This document shows positions 1 through 7,722 of a stretch of DNA of 41,387 bases, in pieces (position 1 is the stretch's first letter; each line of letters starts with the position of its first letter). Source of the stretch: an uncultured Bacilli bacterium (GTDB lineage Bacteria; Bacillota_I; Bacilli_A; RFN20; CAG-826). The notes beneath the pieces are model-generated. The model did no database searches, was not told the DNA's origin, and worked only from the letters and a program-made list of their open reading frames with translations. The stretch lies in the NCBI GenBank assembly GCA_944358985.1, contig CALVSI010000003.1, positions 1 through 41,387 on the forward strand, read 5' to 3'. The translations under genes were made by a program, and so were the position numbers.

Positions 1-72
1 ATACGGAAGACCGTACGTAGGGTGGTGTGAGAGGGAGCGGAAATGTTTACAACTTTTCTCTCTCTACTCGAT
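1..72 (+). mobile_element. 3' end of a group II intron (domains V-VI, truncated by window edge)
   Basis: The first bases form a hairpin like the distal half of domain V: TACGG (2-6) pairs with CCGTA (11-15), followed by a CG two-base bulge (16-17). The segment GGTGGTGTGAGAGG follows, then a second stem (GAGAGGGAG with CTCTCTCTACTC) that resembles domain VI. An unpaired A at 66 lies seven bases from an end in AT (71-72), matching the branch-point A and the AY 3' end of group II introns. The intron-encoded protein and the 5' part would lie upstream of the window. Whether the intron is intact cannot be seen. The identification rests on remembered family consensus, not on a covariance-model search. 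Confidence 0.68.
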
Positions 73-85
73 TAAATGTTAATTT

Positions 86-637
86 TTACTTTTTAAATAT
101 AAAACTTATCCAATCATTACCGCGATTTAATGTATCTTTGCTTATGTGCATGTCAATGATATTAAGATTATATTTTTTTAGCTTTTCTTTTGTTAAATAA
201 GTGTAGTATTTTTCTGCAATATATCCTTCATAATCGCCATACTTAAAAGAGACATACGCAACGCCATCATCTTTTAATAATGATTTGATTTTCTTAAACA
301 CATTTTCTAAATCATCACTAGTAAAATGAATCAATGATGAGCACGCCCAAATTCCATCAAATTTGTCACCACTGTTAAAATCCATAATATTAACTTTTTC
401 GCAGTTTAAACCCAATCCCTTTGCATGCTCAACAAATTCATCTTCAATATCAATGCCATATACATCATAACCATTGTTTTTGAAATAAAGCATGTCGCGT
501 CCAGAACCAAAACCAATCTCTAAAATTTTTCCTTTTGGTTTTAAATGTTGTAGATAAAAGCGATATTCATTACTCATATCCGCTTTAAAAGTCGCTTTTA
601 TGTATTCCTGCGGATTTAAATGATAAAAGTTTTCCAT
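86..637 (-). CDS. class I SAM-dependent methyltransferase
   Basis: A 183-residue protein with the Rossmann-fold methyltransferase motif I LEIGFGSGRD (residues 39-48), an acidic motif II end (GIDIED) and a motif IV-like stretch near GIWACSSLIHF. It would transfer a methyl group from S-adenosylmethionine to a small molecule or other acceptor in the cytoplasm; nothing visible fixes the substrate. The protein is short, essentially one methyltransferase domain (type 11/25-like). The ATG at 635-637 has no Shine-Dalgarno. A TATAAT box ends six bases before it, so the mRNA is probably leaderless. The gene is monocistronic and ends 13 bases from the intron end. Confidence 0.85.
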   Translation of the reverse strand: MENFYHLNPQEYIKATFKADMSNEYRFYLQHLKPKGKILEIGFGSGRDMLYFKNNGYDVYGIDIEDEFVEHAKGLGLNCEKVNIMDFNSGDKFDGIWACSSLIHFTSDDLENVFKKIKSLLKDDGVAYVSFKYGDYEGYIAEKYYTYLTKEKLKKYNLNIIDMHISKDTLNRGNDWISFIFKK

Positions 638-643
638 AATCTA

Positions 644-670
644 ATTATAAACCTTTATTTTATAAGTCAA
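644..670 (-). promoter_or_regulatory. promoter of the methyltransferase gene (leaderless type)
   Basis: On the minus strand a TTGACT -35 box (665-670) and a perfect TATAAT -10 box (644-649) are separated by 15 bases. Only TAGATT lies between the -10 box and the ATG. Transcription would start at or within a base or two of the start codon. Confidence 0.7.
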
Positions 671-785
671 AAATAATTTAATTTTCCGTAATTGATAATT
701 GTGAATTTGTGTCTTTTGCTATGAAAAATATTTAATTTTCTTTATACTATTAATACGGACTAATAGAAAGGTTGGCTTTTATCAT

Positions 786-3038
786 ATGAAAAACAAAAAT
801 AGATTATTATTTGCTAGTATTATATTTCTTGGAGTGTTAAGTTTATCATCTTGTACATTTTTAATGACTAATTCTTCTTCAACAAGCAATACTTCCATTT
901 TTGAAACTTCCAGTGGATCAGATTCATCCACTACATCAAGTAGCACCTCAACAACTTCTTCAAATACTACGACAACATCTATTTCTAGCGATAAAACTTT
1001 AATAGATATTGAAGTTACTGATTTATCTAGCGAATATTATATCGGAAAAACATTTGATCAAAGTTCTAAATTAAGATTTAAAGCTTTTTATGATGATGAT
1101 ACATCAAAAGATGTTACCGATTTAATAGATTATACCGCTGTTGTGATTGATTTATCTAATAATACCAGATATTCTAGTGATTACTATATTCACAAAGCAG
1201 GGGAGTATAAAGTTGAAATAACTTATGCTTATGAACATCTTGATGGCGTATATTCATATGAAATTAATTTTCAATCTGGAATTAGTTTGAATAATCAAAT
1301 AACTAAAATAAACATCGAAGATTGCAAGGTCGAATATCAAGAAGGCGATATTTTTGATAAATCTTCCGTGGAATTTAAAGTTGTTTATGACAACAATGAA
1401 GAAGGATACGAATTAATTAAATATAGTGATGATGTTGCTAAAAGAATTTCTTTAAATTTAAATTTAGGAAATAACAAAACCAATATAATTAATAACACCC
1501 TTTTAGGAAGCGATGAAACTTACTATTTATTTGCAGTAGCAAATAATGTAAAGAGTAATGCTATTACATTTAATATAGAGATTATAAATGAAGAGCGTGG
1601 ATACATAATTGCAGATTCAATGTCGATTGTGTCAAGCGATTTTAATCACACCTACGCTCCTAGCCTTGGTGAAGTAAAAGTTTTAGTTATACCTATTTCA
1701 TTAGATGCTGGTTATTCTGGCATAACTGAAGAAACTTGGACAAGCCAAGATTTAGCAAATCTAAATACTTATTATTTTGGCGAAAAGACAAACACACCGA
1801 ATAGATGGAATTCGTTTAAATCATATTATGAAACAGCTTCATTTAATAAAATGACAGTCACAGGAATGGTAAGTGAAGTTTATTATGAACAAGATTTAAC
1901 AATGTCGGATGTGAATAACGATAGTTCTTTTGAAAAATTATTCCAATTAATTGATAATGCGGTTGATCATATTATAAATAATAATCCAGATATCGATTGG
2001 TCTGAATATGATTCTAATGATGATGGATGTTTTGATTCTATTCATTTAATTACTAATGCTGGTAATCAAGTTGATTGGTCTGATCCTCTTTGGCCACACA
2101 TGTACTCTAGAGGCGGACAAGGAACCATTGATAAACCTGGTGTAAATGTTTATTCAATTTCTAAAATTTCTTCTGTTGAAGACGCTCGTACATCAATCCA
2201 TGAGCAAGGTCATATTTTTGGTTTAGATGATTATTATGACTACACTCAACAATATAACGGATATAGCACCTATATTGATTATGTTGGTTACGCAGATATG
2301 CAATCTTTCAATATGTTTGATTGGAACTCATTTTCAAAATTATCAATGGGGTGGGTTAATCCATATGTTATAGATGGTAAAAAAGATAGTGTGACGCTTA
2401 CTCTTAATGCTGCATCTTTAACTGGAGATTGTCTTATTATTCCTGCTAATTTTGCAACATGGAATGGATCGGCATTTGATGAATATTTTTTAATTGAACT
2501 CTTTTCACCATATAACAACAACAAAGATGATTGGCAACAATATGAAAATGACGCTAGTTATTATGATAGTGGTTTTACTACCCTTGGAGATTATGGTGTA
2601 AGAATGTATCATGTCGATGCTCGTCTAGCAGGTTTAGAAGCCAATTTATATGATTATTATTATGATGGTAATCCGATAAATAGCAAAGAAGACATCGCAA
2701 AATATGATACCGTTGTAACAGGCGCTAACAACTCACGTGTTTCTAGCGATTATGGTTACGATATAAGACAATTTGAAGATTTTAAATTATTGACAGTAAT
2801 TCAAAAAGGCAAACAAGATACTTTTTCTAGCACTAATACAAGCTATTATCGACACTTTTTAAGTGAAGAAGATTTATTTAAAGAAGGCGATGTGTTTACT
2901 TTTGCAGATTATTCTCATTTCTTATCTAAGACAGGAAAAACTAGTTCCACAACAAACGAAGGAGAAGTGTTTCCTTATACAATTAGATTTGATAGTATGA
3001 GCAGTGAAAAAGTAACGATAACAGTTTCAAAAAATTAA
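786..3038 (+). CDS. secreted M6-family metalloprotease lipoprotein
   Basis: A 750-residue surface lipoprotein. A signal peptide ends in the lipobox LSSC with the lipidated Cys at residue 23. A Ser/Thr-rich linker follows (about 28-68), then two Ig-like segments (about 72-165 and 172-270) and a zinc protease domain. The metzincin-type signature HEQGHIFGLDD starts at residue 472, giving His472, His476 and probably Asp482 as zinc ligands and Glu473 as catalyst. This is the pattern of M6 (immune inhibitor A-like) peptidases. It probably degrades extracellular protein at the cell surface. The start is the ATG at 786; a GAAAGG lies rather far upstream (about 14 bases). The gene appears monocistronic. 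Substrate is unknown. Confidence 0.88.
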   Translation: MKNKNRLLFASIIFLGVLSLSSCTFLMTNSSSTSNTSIFETSSGSDSSTTSSSTSTTSSNTTTTSISSDKTLIDIEVTDLSSEYYIGKTFDQSSKLRFKAFYDDDTSKDVTDLIDYTAVVIDLSNNTRYSSDYYIHKAGEYKVEITYAYEHLDGVYSYEINFQSGISLNNQITKINIEDCKVEYQEGDIFDKSSVEFKVVYDNNEEGYELIKYSDDVAKRISLNLNLGNNKTNIINNTLLGSDETYYLFAVANNVKSNAITFNIEIINEERGYIIADSMSIVSSDFNHTYAPSLGEVKVLVIPISLDAGYSGITEETWTSQDLANLNTYYFGEKTNTPNRWNSFKSYYETASFNKMTVTGMVSEVYYEQDLTMSDVNNDSSFEKLFQLIDNAVDHIINNNPDIDWSEYDSNDDGCFDSIHLITNAGNQVDWSDPLWPHMYSRGGQGTIDKPGVNVYSISKISSVEDARTSIHEQGHIFGLDDYYDYTQQYNGYSTYIDYVGYADMQSFNMFDWNSFSKLSMGWVNPYVIDGKKDSVTLTLNAASLTGDCLIIPANFATWNGSAFDEYFLIELFSPYNNNKDDWQQYENDASYYDSGFTTLGDYGVRMYHVDARLAGLEANLYDYYYDGNPINSKEDIAKYDTVVTGANNSRVSSDYGYDIRQFEDFKLLTVIQKGKQDTFSSTNTSYYRHFLSEEDLFKEGDVFTFADYSHFLSKTGKTSSTTNEGEVFPYTIRFDSMSSEKVTITVSKN

Positions 3039-3067
3039 ATTTTATATTTTTAATATTTATAAGTAAG

Positions 3068-3073
3068 TTATAA
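3068..3073 (+). promoter_or_regulatory. -10 box of the first zinc-ribbon gene
   Basis: A TATAAT sits 20 bases before the start codon of the gene at 3094, followed by a strong Shine-Dalgarno (GGGAGG). This gene therefore has a normal short leader, unlike its paralogue at 3878. Confidence 0.5.
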
Positions 3074-3093
3074 TAAAAACGGGAGGAAAAAAT

Positions 3094-3480
3094 ATGAAAA
3101 AATGTCCATATTGCAATGCTGAAAATATTGATGAAGCAGTTGTTTGTCAAAATTGTGGCGCATCTTTAGACAATGTCGGACCTAGTGTGTCAACACAAAC
3201 TACTAATAATACCGCTAATAATTATGCACCAGCGGAAGAAGGTGCTATTGGCTGGGGTTTTTTAGGATTTTTCATACCAATCGCTGGTTTGATTTTATTC
3301 ATTGTTTGGCGTAATGATAAACCAAAATCTTCAAAAGCAGCTGGTATAGGAGCTTTAATTAGTGTAATTGTCGGAGTTGTAGGTCTCATATTTTACATTA
3401 TTTTTGCTGTAGCTTTGGCAGGCCTTATGATTGGTGAATTTGGTTCTTCTGCAGTTCCTTTTTATTTATTATTAATGTAA
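3094..3480 (+). CDS. zinc-ribbon membrane protein (paralogue 1)
   Basis: A 128-residue protein. The N-terminus is a zinc ribbon with two CxxC pairs (CPYC at 4-7, CQNC near 19-22). A polar linker follows, then two hydrophobic helices (about residues 50-70 and 84-110). The architecture matches the widespread zinc_ribbon_2 plus transmembrane small proteins of unknown function. A strong GGGAGG precedes the ATG. Its middle section is nearly identical at the DNA level to the gene at 3878, although the rest has diverged. It converges on the TM2 gene with a hairpin terminator between. No function is assigned. Confidence 0.75.
   Translation: MKKCPYCNAENIDEAVVCQNCGASLDNVGPSVSTQTTNNTANNYAPAEEGAIGWGFLGFFIPIAGLILFIVWRNDKPKSSKAAGIGALISVIVGVVGLIFYIIFAVALAGLMIGEFGSSAVPFYLLLM
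3241..3360 (+). repeat. 120-bp near-identical segment, copy 1
   Basis: This stretch matches 4013-4132 at 118 of 120 positions; the differences are at 3258 (T versus C) and 3346 (A versus T). It encodes the motif GAIGWGFLGFFIPIAGLILF and the basic loop WRNDKPKSSKAAG. Sequence on either side is clearly diverged. Confidence 0.95.
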
Positions 3481-3515
3481 AATACAAAATAAGATTAATA
3501 ATTGCAAACAATAAA

Positions 3516-3544
3516 AAAAGAATCCATCTGACGTGGATTCTTTT
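3516..3544. terminator. bidirectional intrinsic terminator
   Basis: An 11-bp perfect stem (AAAAGAATCCA with TGGATTCTTTT) surrounds a 7-base loop. T-runs form on both strands. It lies between the convergent zinc-ribbon (3480) and TM2 (3567) genes and should stop transcription from both sides. Confidence 0.85.
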
Positions 3545-3566
3545 AAATTTAGATAGTTTTATTAAA

Positions 3567-3776
3567 TTACCACTTTTCTAATTTATTGCCTTCTTTGTCT
3601 TTAAAATTGCCACAAAGAATCACAATCCAGTCAACTAAGACACCAACACCAAGCACTCCACCTGTGAGTAGCCAAATGACACCGGTACCAATTTTGCCAA
3701 CATAGAAACGATGAATTCCTAAAACGCCTAAAAAGAAAGCTAATAGGAAAGCAACTAATCTTGATTTATTTGACAT
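3567..3776 (-). CDS. TM2 domain membrane protein
   Basis: A 69-residue protein matching the TM2 domain: a first helix ([13 protein letters not shown]), the conserved turn [11 protein letters not shown], a second helix with glycine-rich packing ([16 protein letters not shown]), and a short polar tail. TM2 proteins are widespread integral membrane proteins whose biochemical role in bacteria is not settled. A good Shine-Dalgarno (AGGAGG) lies 8 bases before the ATG. It is transcribed away from the zinc-ribbon gene at 3878, with about 100 bases between them. Confidence 0.85.
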   Translation of the reverse strand: MSNKSRLVAFLLAFFLGVLGIHRFYVGKIGTGVIWLLTGGVLGVGVLVDWIVILCGNFKDKEGNKLEKW

Positions 3777-3877
3777 ATCTAAATTCCTCCTGCTATTAGG
3801 ATAAAAAATATTAAAGTAAAAATCAACAAATAAATTGCTATTGTTGAATATTTTTGTGTGATAAAATACTAGTTATT

Positions 3878-4228
3878 ATGAAAGTTTGTCCTTATTGTCA
3901 TTCTTATAATCTTGACACTGACTTAAAATGTTCGACATGTGGTTTGGATATTAGCAATGTTCAGCCAACAAATTTTAACACTACCGCAAAACAATCTAAT
4001 CCAGATGATAGCGGTGCTATTGGCTGGGGCTTTTTAGGATTTTTCATACCAATCGCTGGTTTGATTTTATTCATTGTTTGGCGTAATGATAAACCAAAAT
4101 CTTCAAAAGCAGCTGGTTTAGGAGCTTTAATTTCTTTTATCATTAATGTAATTTCATCTTTCTTATATGCTTTTATAGTTTATTTGCTTCCTGTTTTTGG
4201 TGTAACTATTGGATTATTTTTTTTCTAA
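3878..4228 (+). CDS. zinc-ribbon membrane protein (paralogue 2)
   Basis: A 116-residue paralogue of the gene at 3094: CPYC and CSTC zinc-ribbon pairs at the N-terminus, a linker, a hydrophobic helix shared almost exactly with paralogue 1, and a divergent second helix. The ATG at 3878 is preferred over an upstream in-frame TTG at 3854. The bases between them carry an extended -10 element (TG-A-TAAAAT, 3859-3867), and the zinc-ribbon consensus begins at MKVCPYC. There is no Shine-Dalgarno, and transcription would start about 4 bases before the ATG. Function unknown. Confidence 0.72.
   Translation: MKVCPYCHSYNLDTDLKCSTCGLDISNVQPTNFNTTAKQSNPDDSGAIGWGFLGFFIPIAGLILFIVWRNDKPKSSKAAGLGALISFIINVISSFLYAFIVYLLPVFGVTIGLFFF
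4013..4132 (+). repeat. 120-bp near-identical segment, copy 2
   Basis: Second copy of the segment at 3241-3360 (118 of 120 identical, in the same reading frame). The spacing between copies is 772 bases in direct orientation. The boundaries of identity fall inside the coding regions, which suggests recent recombination or gene conversion rather than whole-gene duplication. Confidence 0.95.
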
Positions 4229-4274
4229 GATTAAAAATATCTTTTAAAATCATAAAATCGATATATAATCATTT

Positions 4275-4352
4275 TTGGGAGCTTGGTGAACAGGCTGAGA
4301 GGAGTTTAGTCTAACTCGACCATACCTGATCTAGATAATGCTAGCGGAGGAA
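4275..4352 (+). promoter_or_regulatory. TPP riboswitch (THI element)
   Basis: The conserved THI-box blocks are present in order: GGGAGC, then GGCTGAGAGG (from 4293), then ACCTGATCTAGATAATGCTAGCGG (4324-4347). A TATAAT (4264-4269) lies just upstream as a likely -10 box. By family knowledge, thiamine pyrophosphate binding turns downstream expression off. Here a short terminator hairpin follows the aptamer and precedes a ThiT-like transporter gene. Confidence 0.93.
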
Positions 4353-4369
4353 TTTTTTTAAGTCAGTTT

Positions 4370-4390
4370 CTACCCTAGCGGTAGTTTTTT
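4370..4390 (+). terminator. riboswitch expression-platform terminator
   Basis: A CTACC/GGTAG stem with a CTAGC loop is followed by six T residues. It sits between the TPP aptamer and the Shine-Dalgarno of the transporter gene, the expected place for ligand-dependent attenuation. The stem is only 5 bp. CTAGCGG occurs both in the aptamer's 3' end and in this hairpin, so alternative pairing is plausible but not shown. Confidence 0.65.
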
Positions 4391-4409
4391 ATTTTAAGGA
4401 GAGCATATT

Positions 4410-5498
4410 ATGGAAAAATTAAAAAAAGTATTTGCTAATTTTGGCGGTGAAATTTTATTAACGGTTTTTGTAATTATAATTTTTGGATGTTTACCAGTTT
4501 CATTTTTAATATTTGAATTTCCTGATGAATCTATTATCAATGTTAGTTATTTGGATTTAATGATTGGCCATAATTTTTCAATGGTAGATTTAAAACCTGA
4601 TTTTGTTGTTATTTTTATACTTTCTTCAGCTGGTATTTCTTTAATTTTATGTTGGATTTACAAAGTTTTAGCAATATTTTGCAAGAAAAATAAATTTGAT
4701 ATTTTTAACATTATCAATAGTTTGCTGCTAATAATTTCAATAATTTGTTTATGTGTTTCATCTTTGATTATTGGAAACTACCTTTATATTTCAGAAGCTA
4801 GTATTTCTGTTGAATTCAATGATTTAGGTTTTATTATTTATCTTATTTGTTTGGGTGGCATGTTATTAGTAACATCAAGAAACTTTTTTGCAAAAGTAAA
4901 ATTTCAAACAAGGGAAATGGTGGAAATTTCCATGCTGATTGCTCTTGCAATTATTTTGGATAAATTTGTATCTATAGATATAGGTGCAACCGGAGGAAGT
5001 TTTAATTTTTCTGGTATACCTTTGTTGTTAATCGCTATTCGATATGGATTCACAAAATCACTTATCTCAAGCTCAGTTGTTTTTAGTGTAATTACATGTT
5101 TATTAGATGGATATGGATTACAAACTTTACCATTTGATTATATGATCGGATTCAGCGGTTATGCATTAGCAGCACTTGCTTATTCCATCGTTAAAAAATT
5201 ATTAAAAAATAAATTTAAGACACAAACTAGAAACGACATTGCGTGCATATGTATCGCAAGTGTTTTTGGAGGCATTGGTGTATTTATAACACGCATGATT
5301 GGTTCTAGTATTTCTTCAATGATTTATTATGACTATAGTTTGGTTGATGCTTTGATTTATAATGTAATATATGTAGGTCCTAGTGCAGGTATATGTGTGG
5401 CTGCATGTTTAATTTTAAGTTCACCGCTTGCACTAATTAATCGTTTATATCCTGTTAAAATAGTAAAAGTAGAAGAAATTCAAGAGGTTAAAAATTAA
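4410..5498 (+). CDS. thiT: ThiT-like thiamine ECF transporter S component with N-terminal extension
   Basis: A 362-residue membrane protein. The C-terminal half (from about residue 165, VEISMLIALAIILDKF) is an ECF S component. GGSFNFSGIPLLLIAIRYG and the loop LDGYGLQTLPFDYMIGFSGYALA resemble ThiT (YuaJ). With the TPP riboswitch directly upstream, thiamine uptake is the natural call. The energising EcfA/A'/T module is not in this window. The N-terminal 160 residues add about four hydrophobic helices not found in the usual ThiT of roughly 180-200 residues. A strong AAGGAG precedes the ATG. Specificity is inferred from the riboswitch and the motif. Confidence 0.82.
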   Translation: MEKLKKVFANFGGEILLTVFVIIIFGCLPVSFLIFEFPDESIINVSYLDLMIGHNFSMVDLKPDFVVIFILSSAGISLILCWIYKVLAIFCKKNKFDIFNIINSLLLIISIICLCVSSLIIGNYLYISEASISVEFNDLGFIIYLICLGGMLLVTSRNFFAKVKFQTREMVEISMLIALAIILDKFVSIDIGATGGSFNFSGIPLLLIAIRYGFTKSLISSSVVFSVITCLLDGYGLQTLPFDYMIGFSGYALAALAYSIVKKLLKNKFKTQTRNDIACICIASVFGGIGVFITRMIGSSISSMIYYDYSLVDALIYNVIYVGPSAGICVAACLILSSPLALINRLYPVKIVKVEEIQEVKN

Positions 5499-5594
5499 AT
5501 ATAAATTTTTGTCTATTTTCTACTTGCTTTAAGAATATTTATTGCTTATTTTTCAATAGTTAAATATTATTATATTTATCTAGGAGGTCATTTT

Positions 5595-6698
5595 ATGTTA
5601 GAAAATAACGATAAATTGAATAATGAAGAAGTAGAAAATGTATCAAATGAAACAAGTCAAAATTCTGAAAATGTTATTGCTGGTTTAGGAAAAGAAGAGG
5701 TCCAACGAGCTTTATATAGCATTGATAAAGATTTTAATCCTTCTAATTTTGAAAAAGACATAGAGGAAAAACGATTAGAATATTTTACAAAATCTGACAA
5801 ATTAAATTTGATATCCAAAATTGTTAGACCAATCATTATGGTTTTAGCTATTGCTGGTGCAATAATGGCTTTTTTAGGAATTGATATTGTTAATTATGTT
5901 GGATATGGTCTTATTGGATTTGCGGTCGTGGCTTTGATTGTTTATACCTTAGTTATGAGGAAATTGCGTCCAAATGGAAAAGTGTATAGTGAATATGTCA
6001 CAAAACAATTTAATAATTATACCTACCATGATGCCCGCTACAGCAATGTGTTTGCTGATAATGAAGAAAGAATACAATTATCCCAAGTATCTTCCGATCG
6101 AGTATATTCTGGTGTTAAAGATCTTGGTTCTAGAAATGTATGTAAAGGATTATTTAATAAATTTTCTTTTTTATCTTGTGATTTATCTGTTCAAGGTGGA
6201 GAAAAAAATAATCGTGTCGATTTATTCTTTGGCAAATATATTACTTATGAAAACCGATTAAAATTTGATGGTAGAATTGTTATAAATGTTTGTTTAAGTA
6301 ATGATAATAGCGTCAAAAATTATGATCTTCCTAACGATGTATTAGATTTAAAAGAAGTGTTAAAAGATGGAACGCTTACAGTTTACGCTAGTGAAGGACT
6401 TCATTATGAAAATGTTATTACCGATGAATTTTTAAATAAACTATCACAATTAAAGGTAGCCAAGGAAACTCACCTAATTAATGTAAACGTTGTTATTTGG
6501 GGTGGACATAGCGCCATTTATTTATCATATGATGACGAATCATTAACTCTTCCTTATAAGAATGTCTTTGTAAAAGACAATATTGAGATATTAAAAAACA
6601 ACCAACTAAACGCCTTAGAGCTTTTAGAAATTGTAAACAAAGATAAACACATCAAAACAGATAAAATTGAAACAAAAGAGACCGAAGTTTCTGAATAG
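5595..6698 (+). CDS. membrane protein of unknown function (DUF3137-like)
   Basis: A 367-residue protein. It starts with an acidic, Asn/Ser-rich disordered tail (1-45) and has two adjacent hydrophobic helices (about 76-96 and 99-118, split by a short VNYVG turn). A long soluble C-terminal region of mixed alpha/beta character follows. The order (helix pair, basic YSEYVTKQF segment, then a beta-rich domain around DRVYSGVKD and LFNKFSFLSCDL) recalls DUF3137 proteins, but this is a weak visual match. A good AGGAGG precedes the ATG. It lies 13 bases upstream of the NtdP-like gene and probably shares its transcript. No function is proposed. Confidence 0.6.
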   Translation: MLENNDKLNNEEVENVSNETSQNSENVIAGLGKEEVQRALYSIDKDFNPSNFEKDIEEKRLEYFTKSDKLNLISKIVRPIIMVLAIAGAIMAFLGIDIVNYVGYGLIGFAVVALIVYTLVMRKLRPNGKVYSEYVTKQFNNYTYHDARYSNVFADNEERIQLSQVSSDRVYSGVKDLGSRNVCKGLFNKFSFLSCDLSVQGGEKNNRVDLFFGKYITYENRLKFDGRIVINVCLSNDNSVKNYDLPNDVLDLKEVLKDGTLTVYASEGLHYENVITDEFLNKLSQLKVAKETHLINVNVVIWGGHSAIYLSYDDESLTLPYKNVFVKDNIEILKNNQLNALELLEIVNKDKHIKTDKIETKETEVSE

Positions 6699-6711
6699 TT
6701 AAAGGGGAAAT

Positions 6712-7275
6712 ATGTCTTTAGTTTTTAACTGGATAGAAATAAAGTCTTTTAAACACGATGGAACGAGTCACAGATTTTGGGATCGTGGTTTTGTTTTGCA
6801 TGAAGATAACAATTACATAATTGTTGCAAGTAAGCAAACGAAAGTCGTGGAAACTAATGGGAGAAGTTGGTTTACAAAAGAACCCGCGATATCAATATTT
6901 TCTAAAAAAGATTGGTTTAATGTTATTGCAATGATTAAAAATGATGGAATATCTTATTATTGTAATATTGCTTCACCATGTTTGGTTGAAAAGAAGACTA
7001 TCAAATACATCGATTATGATTTAGATATAAAATATAACGAAAAAAAGCAATTAAAATTACTTGATCGTAATGAATATGAACTTCATCGCAAACAATATAA
7101 TTACAGCGATGATTTAAATCTTGTTTTATGGAACCAAATTTTAGAAATTAGTGTCATGATACAAAAAAACAAATTTCCTTTTAACGATAAACAAATTTGT
7201 GATTATTACGAAATGTTTAAAAAGAAAGTAATGGTGAAAAAAGATGAACAAAACTCTGACTCTAATAGCAAATAA
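6712..7275 (+). CDS. ntdP: NtdP-like nucleoside tri/diphosphatase (DUF402)
   Basis: A 187-residue protein strongly resembling Bacillus YgaC and staphylococcal NtdP. Characteristic stretches are IEIKSFKHDGTSHRFW, WFTKEPAISIFSKKDWFN, SYYCNIASPC and KYIDYDLDIK. By family knowledge these DUF402 enzymes hydrolyse nucleoside tri- and diphosphates using metal ions bound by acidic residues such as those in the YIDYDLDIK loop. The C-terminal 20 residues are a charged extension. An AAAGGGG precedes the ATG. The 3' end overlaps the start of tsaE by 32 bases, which implies translational coupling into the t6A genes. Confidence 0.88.
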   Translation: MSLVFNWIEIKSFKHDGTSHRFWDRGFVLHEDNNYIIVASKQTKVVETNGRSWFTKEPAISIFSKKDWFNVIAMIKNDGISYYCNIASPCLVEKKTIKYIDYDLDIKYNEKKQLKLLDRNEYELHRKQYNYSDDLNLVLWNQILEISVMIQKNKFPFNDKQICDYYEMFKKKVMVKKDEQNSDSNSK

Positions 7276-7720
7276 CGAACAACAAACCATTGATCTTGCT
7301 ATACAAGTTAGTAAATATTGTTATCCGGGGTTAGTGATTTGTTTAACTGGTGATTTAGGTGCTGGAAAAACTACATTTGTTAAAGGACTTGCTAAAGGTT
7401 TAGATATTAAAGAAAAAGTTTTATCTCCAACGTTTAATATTTTAAAATGCTATTTTAATAAGACTTTAAATTTATATCATATAGATGCTTATCGTTTAGA
7501 AGACACTAATAAAGACATAGGATTAGAAGAATACATTGATGGAGATGGTGTGTGTGCAATCGAATGGCCTCAATACATTGAAGAATATATACCTAGTCAT
7601 ATTTTAACTATTGAGTTATTATCTCTTCCTAACAACAGTAGGCAAATTACATTTACAACAAACATCGAAAAACTTTTTATAATGTTTGATAATTTGACCA
7701 TAAGAAAGGATGATGATTAA
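7244..7720 (+). CDS. tsaE: TsaE, ATPase of tRNA t6A synthesis
   Basis: A 158-residue P-loop ATPase. The Walker A GDLGAGKTT (residues 36-44), the following SPTFNILKCY and the LYHIDAYRLED segment are diagnostic of TsaE (YdiB). It works with TsaB and TsaD to make threonylcarbamoyladenosine at position 37 of ANN-decoding tRNAs in the cytoplasm. The start overlaps ntdP, and the gene stops two bases before tsaB begins. TsaC/Sua5, also needed for the pathway, is not seen in this window. Confidence 0.93.
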   Translation: MNKTLTLIANNEQQTIDLAIQVSKYCYPGLVICLTGDLGAGKTTFVKGLAKGLDIKEKVLSPTFNILKCYFNKTLNLYHIDAYRLEDTNKDIGLEEYIDGDGVCAIEWPQYIEEYIPSHILTIELLSLPNNSRQITFTTNIEKLFIMFDNLTIRKDDD

Positions 7721-7722
7721 AA

